From CAXRBC01 sp041158045 (GTDB lineage Bacteria; Actinomycetota; Acidimicrobiia; Acidimicrobiales; Ilumatobacteraceae): a stretch of DNA of 64,000 nt. Position numbers and translations under genes: made by a program. The notes under the pieces were generated by a model, which ran no database searches, was not told the DNA's origin, and saw nothing but the letters and a program-made list of their open reading frames with translations. The stretch spans positions 1 to 64,000 of the forward strand of contig JBEBCD010000057.1 of the NCBI GenBank assembly GCA_041158045.1. The letters are read 5' to 3'. This document shows, one piece after another, positions 49,574-59,951 of the stretch (position 1 is the first letter of the stretch; every line of letters begins with the position of its first letter).

Positions 49574-52500
49574 GTGAGCTCCTCCTTCACGCACCTCCAC
49601 GTCCACACGGAGTACTCGATGCTCGACGGGGCGTCGCGCCTCGACGAGCTCATCGACCGCGCCGTCGTCGACGGCCAACCGGCGCTCGGCATCACCGACC
49701 ACGGCAACATGTACGGGGTCGTCGACTTCTACCGGCAGTGCACGGAGCGCGGCGTCACGCCGATCATCGGCACGGAGGCCTACATGGCCTACGAGTCGCG
49801 CACCGAGCGGCCCGCGCGCCGCGGCCGCATCGACGACTCGGGCGGCGACACCGACGCGGGGCGCAAGTTCTACTACCACCTCACCCTGCTCGCGGAGAAC
49901 GACGCCGGCTACCGCAACCTCATCCGGCTCGCGAGCCTCGCGTTCCTCGAGGGCTACTACTACGTGCCCAAGATGGACTGGGAGTTGCTCGCGCGCCACC
50001 ACGAGGGCCTCATCGCGACGTCGGGCTGCCTCGGCGGGCACGTCCTGCAGGCGCTGCGCAACGGCCGCGAGGAGGAGGCGCTCGCGACGGCCTCGCGGCT
50101 GCAGGACATCTTCGGTCGGGAGTCGTTCTTCATCGAGCTGCAGGACCATGGGATCGCCGACCAGGTGCGCCTCAACCCGAAGCTGGTGGAGATCGCGCGG
50201 CGCATCGGCGCGCCACTGCTCGCGACCAACGACTGCCACTACACCCACCGCGAGGACGCGGCCGCGCACGACGCGCTGCTGTGCGTGCAGACCGGCTGCA
50301 CGATCGCCGAGACGGACCGGCTGAAGTTCGACGGCGAGGAGCACTACCTCAAGACGGCGGCGGAGATGCGCCACCTCTTCCGCGACCACCCCGAGGCGTG
50401 CGACCACACGCTGTGGATCGCCGAGCGGGCCAAGGTGCGCCTCGAGTTCGGCACGCACGTCCTGCCGTCGTTCCCGATCCCCGCCGGCTTCGACGGCGCG
50501 CACGCCTACCTCACCCACCTCACCTTCGAGGGCGCGAAGCGCAGGTGGGGCGACCGCCTGCCCGATCGCGTCGTGGAGCGGCTCGCGTACGAGCTCCAGA
50601 CGATCGACATGAACGCCGTGAGCGGCTACTTCCTCGTCGTGTGGGACCTCGTGCGCCACGCGCGCGAGCGCGACATCCGCGTGGGGCCGGGCCGCGGCTC
50701 CGCCGCGGGGTGCGCCGTCGCGTACTCCCTCGGCATCACCGACCTCGACCCGATCCGCCACGACCTGCTCTTCGAGCGCTTCCTCAACCCCGGTCGCCGC
50801 GGCCTGCCCGACATCGACATGGACTTCGACTCGCGCTACCGCGACGAGATGATCCGCTACGCGGCCGAGAAGTACGGGCGCGACCGCGTCGCGCAGATCG
50901 TGACGTTCAACACGATCAAGGCGCGCAACGCCGTCCGCGACGCGGCGCGCGTGCTGGGCCTGCCGTACGCGACGGGCGACCGCGTGGCCAAGCTCATGCC
51001 CCCGCTCGTGATGGGACGCGACGTGCCGCTCAAGTGGTGCTTCGAGCGGCACCCCGACGAGGGCGAGAACGCGCGCTTCTACCAGGACGGCTACTCGGCG
51101 GCGGCGGAGCTGCGCGAGCTGTACGCCGCCGACACCGACGTGAAGCGCGTGGTCGACGTCGCGCGGGGCCTCGAGGGCCTCAAGCGCTCGGTCGGCATCC
51201 ACGCCGCCGCCGTCGTGATCACCAAGGACCCGCTCACCGACTACCTGCCCGTGCAGCGCAAGCCGGAGTCGGGACAGGACCCGACGCTCGCGCCGATCGT
51301 CACGCAGTACGAGATGCACGCCGTGGAGGCGCTCGGCCTGCTCAAGATGGACATCCTCGGCCTGCGCAACCTCGACGTCATCTCCGACGCCGACGAGATG
51401 ATCCGGCGCACGACGCACCCCGGATTCGACGTCGACGCGATCCCGCTCGACGATCCCGCCACGTTCGACCTGCTGCGTCGCGGCGACACGGTCGGCGTCT
51501 TCCAGCTCGAGTCGCCCAACATGCGCGCGCTGCTGCGCAGCATGCTGCCCGGCACGCTCGACGACCTCGCCGCCGTGCTGGCGCTGTACCGGCCGGGGCC
51601 GATGGCCGCCAACATGCACGTCGACTACGCCGACATCAAGAACCAGCGCAAGGCCCCGTCGTACTTCCACCCCGATGCCGAGTCGCTGCTCGGCGACACG
51701 TTCGGGCTGATGATCTACCAGGAGAGCATCATGCGCGTGGCGCAGAAGTTCGCCGGCTTCACCCTCGAGCAGGCGGACAACCTGCGCCGCGCCTGCGCCA
51801 AGAAGGACCGCAAGAAGATGGCGCTCGAGCGCACCTCCTTCGTCCGCGGCTGCGCCGATCACGGCTACGGCGACTCGCTCGGCGAGACGCTCTTCGAGAT
51901 CATCGAACGCTTCTCCGACTACGCGTTCACCAAGAGCCACGCCTACGGCTACGCGCTCATCGCGTACCAGACGGCGTACCTCAAGGCGCACCACCCGCGC
52001 GAGTACACGGCGGCGCTCCTCACGAGCGTCAAGGCCAACTACGACAAGGCCGCGGTCTTCCTCGCCGACGCGCGGAGCCACGGCATCGTCGTGCGCACCC
52101 CCGACGTCAACACCTCGGGCGTCGACTTCGAGGTCGTGCGCGACGGCGAGGACTGGGTGATCAGCTTCGGCCTCTCCGCGGTGCGCAACGTGGGGGAGGG
52201 CCTCATGCGGCAGTTCGTCGAGTGGCGCCGCGACCAGGCGCCGTTCACGAGCTTCCACGACTTCGCCGACCGCGTGCCCCAGGGGGTGCTCAACAAGCGG
52301 ATGATCGAGTCGCTCGTGCTGGCCGGCGCGTTCGACGCGCTCGGCCACCCCCGGCGCGGGCTCCTCGCGGTGCACGAGCCGATCATCGAGTCGGCGCTGC
52401 GGCGGCGCGCCGAACGCGACGCGGGCGTCATGTCGCTCTTCGAGGCGCCGGCGGGGGGCGGCGGGGCGGGCGGCTTCGACGAGCGCATCGCCGTGCCCGA

Positions 52501-53128
52501 CCTGCAGTTCGACACCGCCGAGCAGTTGCGGCGCGAGCGCGAGATGCTCGGGCTGTACGTCTCCGACCACCCGCTGCGCGGCATGGAGGGCCAGCTGCGG
52601 CGGCGCGTGACCTTCTCCCTCGCCGACATCCAGGAGCGCACCGAGGAGCAGGTGGTGACGCTCGGCGGGATCGTCGCGTCGGTGGAGCGTCGCTTCACCC
52701 GCAAGGGCCAGCAGATGGCGACGTTCTCCCTCGAGGACCTCGAGGGCACGATCGAGGTCACCGTGTTCCCGACGCTGTTCCAGCGCCAGGGGCACATGGT
52801 GGTCGAGGACGCGGTCGTGGCCGTGCGCGGGCGCCTCGAGCGGCGCGACGAGGCGGGCGCGACCTTCACCGCCCTCGAGATCAAGGTCCTCGAGCCCCTG
52901 CGGGCCGCCGACATGGTGCTCCACATCGACCTCTCGCGCCGCACGCTCGGCGACGGCGAGCTCGAGCGGCTGGGCGCGATCTTCCAGGAGCACTGCGGCC
53001 CGACGCCCGTGCGGATCCGCCTCAGCCAGGAGCGGGTCGTCCAGCTCGGCGACCAGTTCAACGTGAACCTCGACTCCATCATGGGCACGATGCGCTCGAT
53101 GTACGGGGACGCCGTCACCATCGGCTGA
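49574..53128 (+). CDS. dnaE: DNA polymerase III alpha subunit
   Basis: The replicative polymerase chain of 1184 residues. The N-terminal PHP domain keeps the metal motifs HLHVHTEYSMLDG and GITDHGNMYG, so proofreading activity is possible. The palm has GPGRGSAAGCAVAYSLGI and LPDIDMDFDSRYRDEMI with the catalytic aspartates; VSDHPLRGME introduces the C-terminal OB fold. An internal GVMSLFEAP at about 953-961 is a likely sliding-clamp site. It is the DnaE1 type, not ImuC, judged by the intact PHP histidines and length. The GTG start is 25 bases after bpa. Confidence 0.96.
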   Translation: MSSSFTHLHVHTEYSMLDGASRLDELIDRAVVDGQPALGITDHGNMYGVVDFYRQCTERGVTPIIGTEAYMAYESRTERPARRGRIDDSGGDTDAGRKFYYHLTLLAENDAGYRNLIRLASLAFLEGYYYVPKMDWELLARHHEGLIATSGCLGGHVLQALRNGREEEALATASRLQDIFGRESFFIELQDHGIADQVRLNPKLVEIARRIGAPLLATNDCHYTHREDAAAHDALLCVQTGCTIAETDRLKFDGEEHYLKTAAEMRHLFRDHPEACDHTLWIAERAKVRLEFGTHVLPSFPIPAGFDGAHAYLTHLTFEGAKRRWGDRLPDRVVERLAYELQTIDMNAVSGYFLVVWDLVRHARERDIRVGPGRGSAAGCAVAYSLGITDLDPIRHDLLFERFLNPGRRGLPDIDMDFDSRYRDEMIRYAAEKYGRDRVAQIVTFNTIKARNAVRDAARVLGLPYATGDRVAKLMPPLVMGRDVPLKWCFERHPDEGENARFYQDGYSAAAELRELYAADTDVKRVVDVARGLEGLKRSVGIHAAAVVITKDPLTDYLPVQRKPESGQDPTLAPIVTQYEMHAVEALGLLKMDILGLRNLDVISDADEMIRRTTHPGFDVDAIPLDDPATFDLLRRGDTVGVFQLESPNMRALLRSMLPGTLDDLAAVLALYRPGPMAANMHVDYADIKNQRKAPSYFHPDAESLLGDTFGLMIYQESIMRVAQKFAGFTLEQADNLRRACAKKDRKKMALERTSFVRGCADHGYGDSLGETLFEIIERFSDYAFTKSHAYGYALIAYQTAYLKAHHPREYTAALLTSVKANYDKAAVFLADARSHGIVVRTPDVNTSGVDFEVVRDGEDWVISFGLSAVRNVGEGLMRQFVEWRRDQAPFTSFHDFADRVPQGVLNKRMIESLVLAGAFDALGHPRRGLLAVHEPIIESALRRRAERDAGVMSLFEAPAGGGGAGGFDERIAVPDLQFDTAEQLRREREMLGLYVSDHPLRGMEGQLRRRVTFSLADIQERTEEQVVTLGGIVASVERRFTRKGQQMATFSLEDLEGTIEVTVFPTLFQRQGHMVVEDAVVAVRGRLERRDEAGATFTALEIKVLEPLRAADMVLHIDLSRRTLGDGELERLGAIFQEHCGPTPVRIRLSQERVVQLGDQFNVNLDSIMGTMRSMYGDAVTIG

Positions 53129-53203
53129 CGCGTCGCGGCGCCGCGCCGCGGCGGGCGCGGCCCCGGGGGAATTCGTCCGGATCGCTGGCAGAATGGAGGG
53201 CGT

Positions 53204-53860
53204 ATGTCGCTCGTCGTCCAGACGCGGGACGCGTCCTCGCTGACCGACGCCGACCTCGACGAGCTCGCCAGCATGGGCGGGGCCTTCGGGATCGGCGCGA
53301 TCTCCAAGGCCAAGGGCGACTGGGTGCTCTTCACCGCCGCGCGCCAGGACAAGAAGCTCCAGGGATTCACGTTCTCCACGCTCGAGCGCATCGGCGGCAC
53401 GCCGTGCGTGCTCATCGGGCTGATGAGCGTGAAGCGCACGTCCAAGCGCGACTCCGTGCTGAAGGGCCTGATGGGCGAGGCGTTCCACCGGGCACTCATG
53501 GCGTTCCCCGACGAGGACGTCGTCTACGGCTCGCGATTCGCCACGGTCGACGGCCTCGAGGCGTTCAAGCAGCTCACCGGCATCATCCCGCGCCCCGACC
53601 ACCGCGCGGTCGGCGAGGAGCGCGCCTGGGGCCGCCGCCTGGCGCGCCGCTTCGGCGTCGAGCACCAGTACGACGACCAGTCGTTCGTGGTGAAGGCCAA
53701 CGGCCACGGCGGCTTCCTCGACCACGAGTCGCTCAAGCCGGAGAAGGCCGACCCCGAGGTGCGGGCGCTCTTCAAGGCCGTGCCCGCCAAGAAGGGCGGC
53801 GCGCTCATCGTCCACGGCTGGACGATGACCGAGGCGCTCGCGAAGCTCGGCAAGCACTGA
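53204..53860 (+). CDS. conserved hypothetical protein, unknown function
   Basis: A 218-residue soluble protein; I do not recognise a family with certainty. It reads MSLVVQTRDASSLTDADLDELASM at the start (in two halves of this segment), then alternating strands and helices: GDWVLFTAARQDKKLQGF, TPCVLIGLMSVKRTSKRDSV, FPDEDVVYGSRFATVDGLEAF. The order of strands with a central basic K/R-rich loop faintly recalls an acetyltransferase-like fold, but that is weak. It has its own ribosome binding site (GGAGGG just before ATG 53204), a GC-rich possible hairpin between it and dnaE, and the codon use of its neighbours. Confidence 0.8.
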   Translation: MSLVVQTRDASSLTDADLDELASMGGAFGIGAISKAKGDWVLFTAARQDKKLQGFTFSTLERIGGTPCVLIGLMSVKRTSKRDSVLKGLMGEAFHRALMAFPDEDVVYGSRFATVDGLEAFKQLTGIIPRPDHRAVGEERAWGRRLARRFGVEHQYDDQSFVVKANGHGGFLDHESLKPEKADPEVRALFKAVPAKKGGALIVHGWTMTEALAKLGKH

Positions 53861-53879
53861 CGCCGGTCGGGGCGCCCGC

Positions 53880-54506
53880 GTGACGCCCGGGGAGGCGATG
53901 CGATCGCGGCGCATGGTCCGCGACTTTCGCGACGAGCCCGTCGACGCGGCGCTGCTCGAGCGCCTCGTGGACCTCGCCGCCCGCGCACCGTCCGCGGGCA
54001 AGGCGCAGGGCTGGCACCTCGTCGCGCTCCGGGGGGCTCGCACCGCGCGCTTCTGGGACGCCACGCTCCCCGCCGAGCGGCGCGCGACCTTCGCCTGGCC
54101 GGGGCTGCTGCGCGCCCCGGTCGTGCTGCTCGCACTCGCGGACCCGGACGCCTACGTGGCCCGCTACGCCGAGCCGGACAAGGCCGCGACCGGGCTCGGG
54201 GAGGGCACCGAGGCCTGGCCCGCGCCGTACTGGACGATCGACGCGGGCTTCGCCGTGATGTCGCTGCTGCTCGCGGCCCACGCCGAGGGGCTCGGCGCGC
54301 TCTTCTTCGCCGTCTCGCGCGGCGCCGACGAGGTGCGCGACGCGCTCGGGATCCCGGCGCGCCTCGAGCTCCTCGGCGCGATCGCGCTCGGCTGGCCCGC
54401 CGAGGGCCCGCGTCGCGCGGGCGCGAGCGCGGGGAGGCGGCGTCGCGCGGCGCGCGAGATCCTGCGGGACGGCGCATGGGACGCGGGATGGCCCGCGTCC
54501 GGCTGA
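53880..54506 (+). CDS. nitroreductase family protein
   Basis: A 208-residue FMN-dependent reductase of the nitroreductase superfamily: RSRRMVRDFRDEPVD at the start binds FMN phosphate, ARAPSAGKAQGWHLV follows, then the helix DAGFAVMSLLLAAHAEGLGALFF and GIPARLELLGAIALGWP. Proteins of this size and pattern reduce nitro compounds, quinones or flavins with NAD(P)H; the natural substrate is unknown. It converges on the DUF255 gene with four bases between the stop codons. Confidence 0.87.
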   Translation: MTPGEAMRSRRMVRDFRDEPVDAALLERLVDLAARAPSAGKAQGWHLVALRGARTARFWDATLPAERRATFAWPGLLRAPVVLLALADPDAYVARYAEPDKAATGLGEGTEAWPAPYWTIDAGFAVMSLLLAAHAEGLGALFFAVSRGADEVRDALGIPARLELLGAIALGWPAEGPRRAGASAGRRRRAAREILRDGAWDAGWPASG

Positions 54507-54510
54507 CGCG

Positions 54511-56507
<1,997 letters not shown>

Positions 56508-56511
<4 letters not shown>

Positions 56512-57983
56512 GAGCCGGGCGCCCCCACCTCGAGCGCGATCCGCGCGGCCATCGCCGGCCACGGCGCGCGCGCCGCGACTCGCACGCGCAGCTCGCACGT
56601 CCCGGCCGCGCCCGTGACGACGCGCCCGCCGACGACGCGGCACGCACCCGTGGCCGTCGCCGAGAGCGCGCCCGTCGACGGCGTGCGCACGAGTCTCGCG
56701 AGCGGCACGCGGAGGCCCGGCGCGACGACGGGGGCCGCGGCCCACACGCCCGCGACGCGGCCGCCCGTGGCCGAGAGGCGCACCTGCACCTCGCGGGCCA
56801 CCGTCACGGTCGCGCCGAGCCGCAGGAATCCGCCGACGTCCGCGCGACGGGGGAAGTAGGTGCGGTCGACCGCACCCTCGATCGGCGCGCAGTCGGCGGG
56901 CACCGTCGTCGTGGCGTCGCCGGGGCGCCCGCAGCGGTACCACTGGACGAGCGAGGGCACCGGCAGCGCCGGCACCTCGGCGTACTGCACGACGTCGAAG
57001 CGCGCCTCGGTGCGGATCTCGGGGTAGCGCACCGGCGCGGGGAAGAAGCCGAGGCCGGCGAAGACGGCGTAGGCGTCGACGAAGCCCGCACCGTACGTCG
57101 CGTCGACGCCCGCGTCGCCCAGGTCGGTCGCGTTGAGCGTCAGCACGTCGCGCACCTGCGCGGCGGTGAGCGCCGGCTGCGCCGCCCGCACGAGCGCGGC
57201 GACGCCGCTCACGAATGCCGCGGCCATGGAGGTGCCGCTCAGCGAGGCGTAGGCGTCGCCACGGACGGTGGCGTACACCTGCACGCCGGGCGCCGCGACG
57301 TCGATGTAGCCGCCCCGCTGGGCGAAGGCGGGCGCGACGTAGTCCTGGCCCACCGCCGTGACGGCGAGCGGCTCGTCCTCGGCGGCCGGCCACTTGGGAC
57401 CGGCGCTCGCGCCGTCGTTGCCCGCCGCGGCGACCACGACGACGTCCCGGGAGAGCGCGTACTGGATCGCGTCGCGCACGCCCGCGTCGCGGGTCTCGCT
57501 GCCGAGCGAGAGGTTGATCACCCGCGCGCCACGGTCGACGGCCTGGCGGATGCCGATCTCGAGGTCGACGTCGGAGCCGCTGCCCCGCGCGTCCAGCACC
57601 TTGATCGGGAGCACCTTGGCGCCGGGGGCGACGCCCGCGATGCCGAGCCCGTTGTTGGCGACCGCCGCGATGATGCCCGCGACGTGCGTGCCGTGGCCCG
57701 TGGCGCCGTCGTCGTCGGCTCCCTCGACGACGCGGCCGCGGCGCACGGTGATGCCGGGCAGGAGGTTGGCCGCGAGGTCGGCGTGGGGTCCGGAGCCCGA
57801 GTCCACGACGGCGACGAGCACCCCCTCGCCCGTGGTGACCGACCACACCTCGGGCGCGCGCGTCGCGACGAGGCCCCACTGCATCGGGTAGCCGGGGTCG
57901 TCGGGCGCCGCGAGCGCGGGTGTGGCCGTCGCGGCGCACGCGAGGACCGCGAGGAGCAGGGTGGTGCGCGCGCGCCGGGCCAC
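56508..57983 (-). CDS. secreted S8 family serine protease (subtilisin-like)
   Basis: A 491-residue exported protease. A signal peptide covers about residues 1-26 (ending TPALAA). The triad is D61 in VVDSGSG, H97 in [10 protein letters not shown] and S252 in [14 protein letters not shown], with the oxyanion asparagine in AAGNDGA. After the catalytic domain (about 35-320) comes a 170-residue beta-rich region with cysteine pairs (WYRCG...PADCAP; ATGACR...GTCELR) that may bind a surface ligand. There is no long pro-domain, unusual for a subtilase. No membrane anchor is visible at the end. It follows fabI by one base on the same strand. Confidence 0.9.
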
Positions 57984-57984
57984 G

Positions 57985-58752
57985 TCAGGCGCCGACGGCG
58001 TGGAAGCCCCCGTCCACGTGGAGGATCTCCCCGGTCGTGCCGGGGAACCAGTCGGACAGCAGCGCGACGCACGCGCGCGCGACGGACGTCGAGTCGTGCA
58101 CGTCCCACCCGAGCGGCGCGCGGGCGGCCCACACGTCCTCGAAGGCGGCGAACGCGGGGATCGACTTGGCCGCCATGGTGCGGATCGGACCGGCGGCCAC
58201 CAGGTTGCACCGGATGCCGCGCGGGCCGAGCGAGCGGGCGAGGTAGCGGTTGGTCGACTCGAGCGCCGCCTTGGCGACGCCCATCCAGTTGTACGCCGGC
58301 CACGCGACGGCGGCGTCGAAGTCGAGCCCGACGATGGCGCCGCCGCGGTCCATGAGCGGCACGAAGGCGTCCGCGAGCATCTTCAGCGAGTAGGCCGACA
58401 CCTCCATCGCGACGCGCACGTCCTCCCACTGCGCCGCCATGAAGTCCTCGCCGAGGCACGCCTGCGGGGCGAAGCCGATGGCGTGGAGGACGCCGTCGAC
58501 GCGCGGCCCGAGCGCCGCGACGGCGTCGCGGGCGGCCGCGGCGTGCGCGGGCACGGTGGCGTCGAACTCGACGACCGGGATCCCGTCGCCGAGCTTGCGC
58601 GCGGCGCGCTCCGTGATCGACAGGCCCCGGCCGGCGCCGGTCAGCACGACCGTCGCGCCCTCCTCGAGCGCGAGGCGCGCGACGCCGAACGCGAGCGACG
58701 CCTCGGTGAGCACGCCGGTGACGACGATCCGCTTGCCGGCGAGCAGGCCCAC
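57985..58752 (-). CDS. fabI: enoyl-[acyl-carrier-protein] reductase (FabI/InhA-like)
   Basis: Reduces the enoyl-ACP double bond in fatty-acid elongation using NADH. The 255-residue short-chain reductase opens GLLAGKRIVVTGVLTEASLAF, the FabI-type glycine arrangement, with HAIGFAPQACLG and the active-site tyrosine/lysine in WPAYNWMGVAKAALES, which matches, as I recall, mycobacterial InhA. It would be a triclosan- and isoniazid-class target. GTG 58752 lies six bases after TACCGT on the minus strand. The usual partner fabG is not adjacent. Confidence 0.92.
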   Translation of the reverse strand: MGLLAGKRIVVTGVLTEASLAFGVARLALEEGATVVLTGAGRGLSITERAARKLGDGIPVVEFDATVPAHAAAARDAVAALGPRVDGVLHAIGFAPQACLGEDFMAAQWEDVRVAMEVSAYSLKMLADAFVPLMDRGGAIVGLDFDAAVAWPAYNWMGVAKAALESTNRYLARSLGPRGIRCNLVAAGPIRTMAAKSIPAFAAFEDVWAARAPLGWDVHDSTSVARACVALLSDWFPGTTGEILHVDGGFHAVGA

Positions 58753-58758
58753 GCCCCA

Positions 58759-58775
58759 ACGGTACCTGCCACAAT
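58759..58775. promoter_or_regulatory. divergent -10 elements for fabI and mshC
   Basis: In the 29-base gap, the minus strand has TACCGT (58764-58759) six bases before the fabI GTG. The plus strand has CACAAT (58770-58775) six bases before the mshC GTG, a weaker match. Both transcripts would be leaderless. Confidence 0.4.
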
Positions 58776-58781
58776 GCGGGG

Positions 58782-59939
58782 GTGATGCGGCTCCACGACA
58801 CCGCGCGCGGCGCGGTCGTGCCGTTCGAGCCCGGGCCCGAGGTGCTCATGTACACGTGCGGTATCACGCCGTACGACGCGACGCACCTCGGGCACGCGTT
58901 CACCTTCGTCACCTACGACGTGCTGCAACGGCGGCTCGTCGACATGGGCCATTCCGTGCGGTGCGTGCGCAACGTGACGGACGTCGACGACCCGCTCTTC
59001 GCCAAGGCGCGGGAGCTCGGCGTCCACTACCTCGACCTCGCGGCGCGCGAGGAGGCGCGCTTCGACGCCGACATGCGGGCGCTCGACGCGCTCCCGGTGC
59101 ACAGCGCGCCGCGCGCCTCCTCGGCGATCAGCGACATCCGGCGCTTCATCGCGACGGCGATGGAGCGTGGGCACGCCTACGCGGCGGGCGGGAGCGTGTA
59201 CTTCGACGTGTCGTCGTTCCCGGGGTTCGGTGCCGTGTCGCACTACGACGAGGCGACGATGCTCGCCCTCGCCGCGGAGCGCGGCGGCCGGATCGACGAC
59301 CCGCACAAGCGCCACCCGCTCGACTTCGTCCTCTGGCAGCCGTCGGCGCCCGACGAGCCGACGTGGGAGACGGCGTGGGGGCCGGGGCGGCCCGGGTGGC
59401 ACATCGAGTGCTCGGCGCTCGCCCTGCGCGAGCTCGGCACGACGCTGGACCTGCACGGCGGCGGGAGCGACCTCATCTTCCCGCACCACGAGTGCGAGCG
59501 CGCGCAGTCCGAGTCGGTGACGGGGCTGCCGTTCGCGCGGCACTGGATGCACGTGGCGATGGTCTCGATGGACGGCCACAAGATGTCCAAGAGCCGGGGC
59601 AACCTCGTCTTCGTCGACGCGCTGCGCGCGCGGTGGGACCCGCGCGCGGTGCGGCTGCTGCTCGTCGCGCAGCACTACCGCCGCGAGTGGGAGTGGCGCG
59701 ACGACATGCCGGCGGCGGCCACGGCGCGCCTCGGGGCCTGGCGCGCGACGCGCGGGGGCGGCGACGCGGCGGGTGCGGCGCGCGTGCTCGGCGAGGTGCG
59801 CGCGGCGCTCGACGACGATCTCGACACGCCGACCGCCCTGCGCGCGATCGACGACGCGGCGCGCGCCGGGGTCGACGTCGCGCGCGCGGCCGCGCTCCTC
59901 GGCGTCGACCTCACCGCCGAGGTGGGGCCCGCCTCGTAG
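58782..59939 (+). CDS. mshC: L-cysteine:1D-myo-inosityl 2-amino-2-deoxy-alpha-D-glucopyranoside ligase
   Basis: Joins cysteine to the glucosaminyl-inositol precursor in mycothiol synthesis. The 385-residue protein derives from cysteinyl-tRNA synthetase; it has MYTCGITPYDATHLGHA with the zinc cysteine, NVTDVDDPLFAKA, GWHIECSALAL and HHECERAQSE supplying other zinc ligands, and MDGHKMSKSRGNLVF. The TPYD in place of the TVYD of CysS and the short C-terminus (no anticodon-binding domain) mark MshC. The start is GTG 58782 or ATG 58785. A TAGGAT at its stop codon serves as likely -10 for thrS. Confidence 0.88.
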   Translation: MMRLHDTARGAVVPFEPGPEVLMYTCGITPYDATHLGHAFTFVTYDVLQRRLVDMGHSVRCVRNVTDVDDPLFAKARELGVHYLDLAAREEARFDADMRALDALPVHSAPRASSAISDIRRFIATAMERGHAYAAGGSVYFDVSSFPGFGAVSHYDEATMLALAAERGGRIDDPHKRHPLDFVLWQPSAPDEPTWETAWGPGRPGWHIECSALALRELGTTLDLHGGGSDLIFPHHECERAQSESVTGLPFARHWMHVAMVSMDGHKMSKSRGNLVFVDALRARWDPRAVRLLLVAQHYRREWEWRDDMPAAATARLGAWRATRGGGDAAGAARVLGEVRAALDDDLDTPTALRAIDDAARAGVDVARAAALLGVDLTAEVGPAS

Positions 59940-59951
59940 GATCGGCGCGTC

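Noticed and set aside
49280..54064. A 1594-codon open frame on the minus strand opposite dnaE.
   Set aside because: Its translation is low-complexity Arg/Glu/Val/His-rich text typical of the antisense of high-GC genes; the plus strand holds clear bpa, dnaE and the following gene with full motifs.
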